DNA of 7,151 nucleotides from Candidatus Neomicrothrix sp. UBA2110 (GTDB taxonomy: Bacteria > Actinomycetota > Acidimicrobiia > Acidimicrobiales > Poriferisodalaceae), in NCBI GenBank assembly GCA_002331465.1, contig DCYM01000096.1:1-7151 (forward strand), given 5' to 3'. The notes beneath the pieces were generated by a model. The model had not been told where the DNA came from. It made no database searches and saw only the letters and a program-made list of their open reading frames with translations. Made by a program: the position numbers and the translations under genes. This document shows positions 1 to 5,336 of this stretch, one piece after another. Position 1 is the stretch's first letter, and each line of letters opens with the position of its first letter.

Positions 1-690
1 GAAAGCGTAGTGACCATAGGGCACTAGCCACAGACTCAACACCAACAACCCGAGTCCTGAGAAAACAACGGTGGTTACGGCAACACTGTTGTTTCGACGA
101 TCCGGTTCGCTGCACCAAGCCCAAATAGCGGCGCCCAGTGTTATGAGAACCACGACAGCAATCCACCAGCCCAGCCGGTCCGTCATAGCCGCCCAAAAAG
201 ATTCACGCTGCAGCGATCCTTCGACAGTGCGGAGCACTTTCCCTTCACTGCCGAGAATGACGCTCGGCTCTCGTAACAAGACACAAAGAGCGAAAAAGCC
301 ACCAGAGCCCATCAGCCAGGTAGACATCCTTTTGACGGACACTCCACCCCAATTAGCCCAGATGCCGGCACTCATACCAGCCAAACCCATCACGAAACCC
401 ACTGCTACCCAGACACGCACATATTGCGACTCCGGATAAGAGAGCGTCATTAAGGCTCGAAGGTTTGTGCGGACCGCATCCCATTCACGATTCTCACTGA
501 AAGTGAAATTCAGAACGCCACGCAACATTAGGAGGGCGGCACACACCCCTAGCAAAGTCAGAATCGCGTTGAACCAATTAGAAAAAAGGTTGGTTCGCAG
601 CCATTGCCTCACGGAAAGATTGACCTCTTGTTGAGGTGGACCCGAGTCGGCGATACCTGCCTCAAGCTGGATGTCGTTCAACTCCGACAT
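1..690 (-). CDS. Second permease of an amino-acid ABC importer (AapM/BztC-like), 3'-truncated by window edge
   Basis: This open frame has an ATG at 690-688 and runs 230 codons without a stop to the left edge, so only the N-terminal part is visible. The protein should be an inner-membrane subunit of a general L-amino-acid importer, pairing with the permease encoded upstream. A short polar N-terminus is followed by WLRTNLFSNWFN (about residues 30-41), a pattern I recall at the start of AapM-type permeases, then membrane segments at about 42-62, 93-111, 123-139, 174-192 and 205-225. The Ala-rich ATPase-docking (EAA) loop would lie beyond the edge. The upstream permease ends with TGA at 694-692, leaving a single base before this ATG, so translation is very probably coupled. 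Only a weak GGA stands upstream as ribosome binding site. Family assignment rests on the N-terminal pattern plus operon position; the subunit order fits aapJ-aapQ-aapM. Confidence 0.85.
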   Translation of the reverse strand, partial: MSELNDIQLEAGIADSGPPQQEVNLSVRQWLRTNLFSNWFNAILTLLGVCAALLMLRGVLNFTFSENREWDAVRTNLRALMTLSYPESQYVRVWVAVGFVMGLAGMSAGIWANWGGVSVKRMSTWLMGSGGFFALCVLLREPSVILGSEGKVLRTVEGSLQRESFWAAMTDRLGWWIAVVVLITLGAAIWAWCSEPDRRNNSVAVTTVVFSGLGLLVLSLWLVPYGHYAF

Positions 691-691
691 A

Positions 692-2218
692 TCAGCGTTC
701 CACGATTCGCATGCGAACATTAAAGAAGTTGACAATCACCGATATCGACAACGAACACGACAAGTAGAAAAACATCCAGATCGACACGACGGGGAGTGTC
801 TTTCCAGTTTGGTTGTACACCGTTTGCCCAACCTGGACAATGTCGCTATAGCCGACCGCTATAGCGAGCGAAGTGTTCTTCGTGAGATTCAAATATTGAT
901 TGCCCAACGGCGGCAACATCACCCGCGCTGCTTGGGGAATTATCACCCTGCGCAGCGCTGTCGAGCGGCGAAGCCCCAATGCGGCTGCCGCTTCCGCTTG
1001 GCCTTTTGGAACAGCGAGTATTCCCCCTCTAACAATCTCCGCTATGAACGCCGCTGTGTAGAAGACAACGCCGAAAAAGACCGCTGCGAACCCAATGGAA
1101 AAATTAAGACCTGATGGCCCATAGTTGGGAAATTTTCCGCTTTGAACTATCTCCGGCAAAGCGACATCTACCGGTCGACCGGTCCGGCCATCACCAAATT
1201 TATTGCCAAGAACGTCAAAAAAATCACTGCCTGAATTGATCATCCAGCTGGCCAAACCGGGCCACAGAACCAAGAAGAATAGAGCTCCTAAAAGTCCTCC
1301 TACCGCAGCAAAGATCATGCGGAAGTAGTCGTCATCAGTCAGTCTCGCCAGGCCAGCTGGGGTACGTCTGCTATTTAGAAATGCTCGAATCCAATACGCG
1401 CTGGCCGCTATCGAAAGTGCCGCAATCAATAATTGAAGAACATTCTCAGGCAGCGCCGAAACAGCTGACGCCGCTCCATCGAAGATATTGCCTACGAATC
1501 CAAAAATCGGGTGAATGAACCACCCCACGATCGCGAAGAACACGACTACGCCGAAGGCGCTTAAAAGCGGATACGTCTCCTCGCCTGTGACATCTTGTTG
1601 AGCGTTGCGTCGTTTGCGCATGAGGTTGGCGAAGACTAAGCCGATAGCCAAAACGACCACCCACTGGTAAAAGCCGTCGGCTATGTGGACCCTCGGCATC
1701 GACAGACCCTTGTTGGAAATATGAAACCAGCCGTTAATCGGCCCCACATCTTTGGTTACGCGATCCAAGCTCGCAAAAACCGCTCCGTAAAAGAGAATTT
1801 GAACTAGCAGCGGCACATTTCGAAGCGATTCAACGTAGACACTTCCCAATTTACGTAACAGCCAGTTATTGGAGAGTCGAGAGAGTCCAACTACGACACC
1901 GAAGAGGGTTGCAACCACAATCCCCGCAGCGGCCATACGAAGTGTGTTCACCATGCCGACCCACAGGGCCCGTCCCCCGGTGTCCGGATCCGTGTCAATC
2001 CCTGAAGAAAGGTCAATCCCTGGGTTTACAGACAGGAAGCCGTAATCAGTCGGGACATTCGATGCGGTTAAGTTGTCTCCTGCTTGGTCAGCAAGGAACC
2101 AAAGAGTGCCCAGGACCATGAGCAGGGCAATAACCTGCACAACCCACTTGACTACTGTCACATCTCGATACAACGGGGGGCGTTCGTTTTGGATCGACGA
2201 CGGTGGGCTACTTGCCAC
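692..2218 (-). CDS. First permease of an amino-acid ABC importer (AapQ/BztB-like), enlarged
   Basis: This is a 508-residue polytopic membrane protein, one half of the transmembrane channel of a general L-amino-acid ABC importer. The pattern GRALWVGMVNTLR at 82-94 and SNNWLLRKLGSVYVESLRN at about 116-134 match the start of the HisM/AapQ permease core. The ATPase-docking EAA loop is clear at about 406-430 (GQAEAAAALGLRR...RRVIIPQA), followed by the conserved LTKNTSLA at 445-452. Hydrophobic segments lie near 24-42, 90-113, 133-150, 183-199, 218-239, 257-280, 301-324, 371-395, 450-465 and 477-498. AapQ proteins are usually near 400 residues, so this one is about 100 longer, with extra hydrophobic segments in the middle. 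The start is GTG at 2218-2216, preceded by GGAGAGGGA with 8 nt spacing. It lies between the binding-protein gene and the second permease and reads in the same direction. Confidence 0.93.
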   Translation of the reverse strand: MASSPPSSIQNERPPLYRDVTVVKWVVQVIALLMVLGTLWFLADQAGDNLTASNVPTDYGFLSVNPGIDLSSGIDTDPDTGGRALWVGMVNTLRMAAAGIVVATLFGVVVGLSRLSNNWLLRKLGSVYVESLRNVPLLVQILFYGAVFASLDRVTKDVGPINGWFHISNKGLSMPRVHIADGFYQWVVVLAIGLVFANLMRKRRNAQQDVTGEETYPLLSAFGVVVFFAIVGWFIHPIFGFVGNIFDGAASAVSALPENVLQLLIAALSIAASAYWIRAFLNSRRTPAGLARLTDDDYFRMIFAAVGGLLGALFFLVLWPGLASWMINSGSDFFDVLGNKFGDGRTGRPVDVALPEIVQSGKFPNYGPSGLNFSIGFAAVFFGVVFYTAAFIAEIVRGGILAVPKGQAEAAAALGLRRSTALRRVIIPQAARVMLPPLGNQYLNLTKNTSLAIAVGYSDIVQVGQTVYNQTGKTLPVVSIWMFFYLSCSLSISVIVNFFNVRMRIVER

Positions 2219-2226
2219 TAAGTACT

Positions 2227-2235
2227 TCCCTCTCC
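2227..2235 (-). promoter_or_regulatory. Ribosome binding site for the GTG start of the first permease
   Basis: On the minus strand the sequence reads GGAGAGGGA and ends 8 nt before the GTG at 2218. It supports a GTG start where no ATG is suitably placed. The same GAGAGGGA core with an identical 8-nt spacer precedes the binding-protein gene. Confidence 0.7.
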
Positions 2236-2281
2236 AAGAAAGATGGCAATTCGAAACTGAACGATGTTCAGCCTAGATGCG

Positions 2282-2323
2282 CTGAAAGGGCTGGAGGTCG
2301 ATATGACCCCCAGCCCTTTTCAG
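2282..2323 (-). terminator. Long intercistronic hairpin between binding-protein and permease genes
   Basis: On the minus strand CTGAAAAGGGCTGG pairs with CCAGCCCTTTCAG, 13 pairs with one bulged A. An inner GGTC/GACC extension follows across a small mismatch, closing on a loop of about 5 nt. It begins about 50 nt after the binding-protein stop and ends about 64 nt before the permease start. No U-run follows the right arm (only UUU inside it), so it is not a textbook intrinsic terminator. Hairpins in this position in ABC importer operons commonly stabilise the upstream binding-protein message or attenuate downstream genes, which fits the excess of binding protein needed. Structure is seen directly; function is inferred. 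Confidence 0.6.
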
Positions 2324-2372
2324 AATCTCTGCACGGCAGCCTCAGAGGCCGCCCCACAGCATCAGTGCAATA

Positions 2373-3491
2373 TCAGCGTGCAGGTGGAGCGTATACGAGA
2401 CCACCGTCGGTCCAGGCGGCGTTTGCCGACCCTTCGCGGCTCAACCCAACAGGGTTGAGGCTCCGGCTGTAAATCTCGTCGTAGTTACCAACCTGCTTGA
2501 TGACCTGGTAGAAGGCATCAGCTGGAAGACCCATCCCGCTTTGAAGTTCACCTTCGCCACCAAGGAGACGAATGGTCTCAGTGTCGCCACTGGCGAGCAT
2601 TGCATCGACGTTGCTCGAGTTCACGCCTTTTTCGTCAGCGATGATCGTTGCATAGACAGCCCAGTTGACTGCATCACTGAACGCTGAGTCATTCTGACCG
2701 TAAGTCGGACCCAGAGGCTCTTTCGAGATTGGTGTCGCTGGGAAAATCACCCAGTTCTCACCGTCGGGTTGTTGCTTTGCCTTTCGGCCAACAAGACCCG
2801 AACCGTCAGTCGTGATGATGTCACACGCACCTGAGATGAAGTTGTTGGTGACCGTGTCGAAGTCTTCGAAAGTCTGAAGTTCGATACTTACCCCAGCTTC
2901 AGATGCGGCATCAGCAATGTTCTTCTCGGTCGTGGTACCAGCGCTGGTACAGATAACTGAACCGCCGACATCCGACACCTGTGAAGAACCTGAGAATCCA
3001 TCGCTGGCGCGACCCATCAACTGCTGACCGTCGTAGTAAGTGGTCGGACCAAAGTCCATACCAACTTCGGAGTCACGGCTCTGAGTCCAAGTGGTGTTAC
3101 GCATCAAAAGGTCAACGTCGCCCGTTTGAACTGCTGTAAAACGCTCAGCAGCAGTCAGCGAAACAAAGTTCACCTTGTTGGCGTCGCCAAGAATGGCTGC
3201 AGCAACAACGCGGCAATAGTCGGCATCAAAGCCGGCCATGCTGCCATCGGCCTGGAGTTCAGAGAACGCCACGGCAGAGCCAGAGACACCACAGTTAAGG
3301 GTGCCACGGTCAATGATTGTTTCCAAGAGGCTTCCGCCGCTAGCAGCAAGCGTTACCTCGGTCTCTTCAGCGGCGCCAGCATCCGAAGCGGTGCTGTCAT
3401 CGCTACTTGAGTCGCTTCCACCACAGGCCGAAGCGGCCAAGGTGATCGCGAATAATGTGGCGAGCAATCGCCACATGGTCTTTTTCCGCAT
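2373..3491 (-). CDS. Periplasmic-type amino-acid-binding lipoprotein of an ABC importer (AapJ/BztA-like)
   Basis: This 372-residue family-3 solute-binding protein delivers L-amino acids to the permeases encoded downstream. The N-terminus has a charged MRKK, a hydrophobic stretch at 7-20 and a lipobox-like ASAC with the lipidated Cys at 23, then a Gly/Ser/Asp/Glu linker to about residue 45. That is typical of surface-anchored binding proteins in monoderm bacteria. The mature domain begins at about 54 and carries the signature GFDADYCRVVAAAILGD (87-103), the conserved RNTTWTQSRD (131-140), YYDGQ (152-156) and the C-terminal WTDGGLVYAPP (360-370), all characteristic of the general L-amino-acid (Aap/Bzt) group. 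The ATG at 3491 has AGAGAGGGA 8 nt upstream; Met-6 would remove the charged start of the signal peptide and is less likely. It is the first gene of the operon, followed by a 154-nt gap holding a strong hairpin. Substrate breadth cannot be read from sequence. Confidence 0.95.
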   Translation of the reverse strand: MRKKTMWRLLATLFAITLAASACGGSDSSSDDSTASDAGAAEETEVTLAASGGSLLETIIDRGTLNCGVSGSAVAFSELQADGSMAGFDADYCRVVAAAILGDANKVNFVSLTAAERFTAVQTGDVDLLMRNTTWTQSRDSEVGMDFGPTTYYDGQQLMGRASDGFSGSSQVSDVGGSVICTSAGTTTEKNIADAASEAGVSIELQTFEDFDTVTNNFISGACDIITTDGSGLVGRKAKQQPDGENWVIFPATPISKEPLGPTYGQNDSAFSDAVNWAVYATIIADEKGVNSSNVDAMLASGDTETIRLLGGEGELQSGMGLPADAFYQVIKQVGNYDEIYSRSLNPVGLSREGSANAAWTDGGLVYAPPAR

Positions 3492-3499
3492 CTGTTGAG

Positions 3500-3508
3500 T
3501 CCCTCTCT
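3500..3508 (-). promoter_or_regulatory. Ribosome binding site of the binding-protein gene
   Basis: The minus strand reads AGAGAGGGA ending 8 nt before the ATG at 3491. This supports that start over the internal Met-6. Confidence 0.65.
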
Positions 3509-3583
3509 GTTGCGGTTGCTGGTCCCGCGACCAGCTTTCTGCTCGGTTGTGAGTGCGTGCACGGTATACGGTCAGCTAGGCAA

Positions 3584-3612
3584 ATAGTCACCTTGTGATC
3601 GTTTCGTCACAA
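3584..3612 (-). promoter_or_regulatory. Possible promoter of the amino-acid importer operon
   Basis: On the minus strand TTGTGA (3612-3607) is followed after 17 nt by GACTAT (3589-3584), a weak match to sigma-70-type -35 and -10 boxes with optimal spacing. Transcription would start near 3577, giving a leader of roughly 85 nt. The -35 box would coincide with one arm of the inverted repeat at 3593-3612. Both hexamers are imperfect, so this is only the best candidate found. Confidence 0.22.
3593..3612. promoter_or_regulatory. Operator-like inverted repeat TTGTGA-N8-TCACAA
   Basis: A perfect 6-bp inverted repeat with an 8-bp spacer lies in the divergent intergenic region, about 100 bp from each flanking start codon. 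A further TTGTGA stands at 3547-3552. The half-sites resemble those of CRP/FNR-type regulators, but the spacer is 8 rather than 6, so no regulator can be named. The repeat is visible; an operator role is inferred from symmetry and location. Confidence 0.35.
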
Positions 3613-3638
3613 TCCACGTACCGGGCGCAAACACTATC

Positions 3639-3658
3639 GGCTAAACGGTTGTTTAGCC
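3639..3658. promoter_or_regulatory. Inverted repeat GGCTAAAC-GGTT-GTTTAGCC upstream of the phosphatase gene
   Basis: Two perfect 8-bp arms flank a 4-bp centre, 41 bp before the ATG of the phosphatase gene. Outer bases CACT (3632-3635) and AGTG (3661-3664) are also complementary, giving an imperfect extended dyad of 33 bp. It could be an operator for a dimeric repressor (TetR-like sites often look like this) or a hairpin in the 5' leader. With no U-run after it, and so close to the start codon, a terminator is unlikely. Confidence 0.45.
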
Positions 3659-3690
3659 AAAGTGGATCTCGCCCATGTCTCACGACAGAT

Positions 3691-3694
3691 GGAG
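3691..3694 (+). promoter_or_regulatory. Ribosome binding site that fixes the phosphatase start
   Basis: GGAG lies 5 nt before the ATG at 3700. It decides the start against the in-frame GTG at 3595, which has no comparable site and would prepend 35 residues that look noncoding and run through both inverted repeats. Confidence 0.7.
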
Positions 3695-3699
3695 AAAGC

Positions 3700-4461
3700 A
3701 TGGCCAACCCTGAGGATCACGCGATTGCAGCCCGAATCGCGACCCAGGCCGGAGAGTTGCTTGTGGACCTCCGAGAAAGGTTGTTCGCCCAAGGTGCAGA
3801 CAGTTGGACGGTCAAAGATACCGGCGATTTGGAAGCTCATCGGTTCATTCACCGCGCTCTTCGAGATGAGTTTCCAAATGATGGAATTCTTTCCGAAGAG
3901 GGCAAAGACGACTTAACTCGGCTGGACAAAGAGCGTGTTTGGATCGTCGACCCTCTTGACGGAACCCGGGAGTTCGGTGAGCCCGGCCGATCGGACTGGG
4001 CCGTACACGTCGCGTTAGCTGAAAACGGCGTACCCACAGCGGGAGCAGTCGCGCTTCCCGCAGTTGGTACGACTCTCAGCACGGACCCACCTGCCCAACT
4101 AACGCCGCCTCATGGCGGAAAGCCCAGAATGGTCGTTAGCCGTTCTCGTCCTCCAGCGGCCGCGATGATTGTGGCCGAAGCCATCGGAGCCGAACTCCTA
4201 GCTCTCGGCTCTGCTGGCGCAAAAGCTATGGCGGTAGTCCTCGGTCACGCAGACATTTACGCGCACAGCGGAGGACAATACGAGTGGGATAATTGCGCCC
4301 CCGCAGCAGTTGCGCTGGCGGCAGGACTTCACGCGAGCCGTTGCGACGGCTCACCCCTCGACTACAACTACGAGGATCCCTGGCTTCCAGACTTAGTGAT
4401 ATGTCGACCCGAATTTGCCGATGATGCGCTCGCCGCGCTACGTCGCGCCATCGAAGGCTGA
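3700..4461 (+). CDS. cysQ: CysQ-like 3'(2'),5'-bisphosphate nucleotidase / inositol monophosphatase family
   Basis: This 253-residue protein is a Mg-dependent, lithium-sensitive-type phosphatase of the inositol monophosphatase superfamily. It should remove the 3'-phosphate of 3',5'-ADP (PAP), the by-product of PAPS reduction, sulfotransfer and phosphopantetheinyl transfer. Metal-site motifs are intact: GD at 42-43, LSEE at 64-67, WIVDPLDGTREF at 81-92 (metal ligands D84 and D87) and the second motif YEWDNCAP at 194-201 with D197. GSAGAKAMAV (170-179) and the end DGSPLDYN...LPDLVICR closely follow the mycobacterial CysQ pattern as I recall it, so this subgroup is more likely than a true inositol or fructose bisphosphatase, although mycobacterial CysQ also acts on such substrates. 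Length equals the family norm. The protein should be cytosolic. It begins a plus-strand unit: the crotonase gene follows 13 nt after the TGA. The upstream region holds two inverted repeats that may control it. Confidence 0.9.
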   Translation: MANPEDHAIAARIATQAGELLVDLRERLFAQGADSWTVKDTGDLEAHRFIHRALRDEFPNDGILSEEGKDDLTRLDKERVWIVDPLDGTREFGEPGRSDWAVHVALAENGVPTAGAVALPAVGTTLSTDPPAQLTPPHGGKPRMVVSRSRPPAAAMIVAEAIGAELLALGSAGAKAMAVVLGHADIYAHSGGQYEWDNCAPAAVALAAGLHASRCDGSPLDYNYEDPWLPDLVICRPEFADDALAALRRAIEG

Positions 4462-4464
4462 TTT

Positions 4465-4469
4465 AGGGA
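4465..4469 (+). promoter_or_regulatory. Ribosome binding site of the crotonase-family gene
   Basis: AGGGA stands 5 nt before the ATG at 4475, just after the phosphatase stop codon. It selects this start over the in-frame ATG at 4415, which would overlap the phosphatase gene and add 20 residues unlike the family. Confidence 0.6.
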
Positions 4470-4474
4470 AACTC

Positions 4475-5299
4475 ATGGAACTAAAAGCAACGCTGTTCGA
4501 AGTCAAAGGCTCGGTCGCAACGGTGACATTGTGTCGTCCTCACCGCCACAACGCATGGACGGGTCGGATGCACACCGAACTCAGACACCTTCTTGAACAG
4601 GCAGAAATCGACCCCCAAGTCCGAACGGTAGTCATCACGGGAATGGGAGAGGACTTCTGCGTTGGAGCTGATAGCCAGGCACTCGAAGGTCACATCGAAA
4701 AGGGAGGCTACGACTCTGGCACGGGTCCCGAGCTAGCTAATCCTGGATATGGCGTGGCACCTCAATTCGATCAGAATTTTGCATTCATGTTCGGCTTAAA
4801 CGTGACCACCATTGCGGCCGTTAACGGCCCCGCGGCGGGAGTTGGTTTCGTCCTTGCGTGCTACTGCGATCTGAGGTTCGCTGCGAATGACGCCAAACTA
4901 ACCACTGCCCACGGACCGCTCGGCCTACCAGCTGAATTCGGTCTTTCTTGGCTATTACCCAGGCTGATCGGCCTAACCCGAGCTAACGATCTTTTGCTCT
5001 CAAGCAGAATTCTATTGGCCCACGAAACCGATGGCTGGGGTCTCTTCAACGGTCTTCTTGAACGCGAAGACTTGCTACCCAAAGTCCATGCCTACGCCCA
5101 GAACCTTGCCGCTCGTGTCGCTCCATCTGCACAACGAATGACGAAGCGACAAATCTATTTGGATCAACACCGAGACGTGGGCAGCGCTATATCTGATTCT
5201 GAAGACTTGCTAGAAACCGCCATGACAGACCCCGACTATCGAGAAGGAGTGAGAGCGTTAATGGAGAAGCGCTCCCCGAGGTGGGGCGAAAACGATTAG
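4475..5299 (+). CDS. Crotonase-superfamily protein (enoyl-CoA hydratase/isomerase-like), atypical active site
   Basis: This 274-residue cytosolic acyl-CoA enzyme has the crotonase fold. The early strand pattern and RPHRHNAW (21-28), then the two oxyanion-hole segments DFCVGADSQAL (60-70) and AVNGPAAGVGF (115-125), show that the thioester-binding machinery is intact. The C-terminal DPDYREGVRALMEKR (252-266) is the usual family ending. The two glutamates used by classical enoyl-CoA hydratases appear to be replaced: by Val-126 after the second oxyanion segment and by His-146 in TTAHGPLG. Instead Glu-154, in LPAEFGLSWLLPRL (151-164), aligns with the acidic residue that PaaG-type enoyl-CoA isomerases use in their PDAGGTWLLPR motif. 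So an isomerase or another CoA-thioester reaction is more likely than beta-oxidation hydration. Co-transcription with the phosphatase gene 13 nt upstream is likely. The alignment was made by eye and the substrate is unknown. Confidence 0.88.
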   Translation: MELKATLFEVKGSVATVTLCRPHRHNAWTGRMHTELRHLLEQAEIDPQVRTVVITGMGEDFCVGADSQALEGHIEKGGYDSGTGPELANPGYGVAPQFDQNFAFMFGLNVTTIAAVNGPAAGVGFVLACYCDLRFAANDAKLTTAHGPLGLPAEFGLSWLLPRLIGLTRANDLLLSSRILLAHETDGWGLFNGLLEREDLLPKVHAYAQNLAARVAPSAQRMTKRQIYLDQHRDVGSAISDSEDLLETAMTDPDYREGVRALMEKRSPRWGEND

Positions 5300-5336
5300 G
5301 CGTTGCCTGTGACGTTCCGCTCGTTACCGTAGCGAT

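Noticed and set aside
71..439. Plus-strand open frame of 122 residues
   Set aside because: It lies antisense to the second permease, whose frame is membrane-protein-like throughout; the plus-strand product shows no domain.
671..1114. Plus-strand open frame of 147 residues
   Set aside because: It is antisense to the conserved EAA-loop region of the first permease and has a low-complexity, Arg/His-rich product with no recognisable motif.
3556..3570. Short palindromes CGTGCACG and GTATAC in the importer leader
   Set aside because: Short self-complementary words like these are expected by chance; no repeat partner or promoter spacing supports a role.
3595..3699. In-frame GTG extension of the phosphatase by 35 residues
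   Set aside because: The added residues do not resemble the family, there is no ribosome binding site, and the segment covers both inverted repeats; the ATG at 3700 has a good GGAG.
4415..4474. Longer crotonase start overlapping the phosphatase gene
   Set aside because: The extra 20 residues read as out-of-frame phosphatase codons; AGGGA and the family's usual beginning support 4475.
5300..5336. Possible bidirectional terminator between convergent genes
   Set aside because: Only a 6-pair stem with a G-U pair (GTGACG 5309-5314 with CGTTAC 5322-5327) and no T-run is present; too weak to call.
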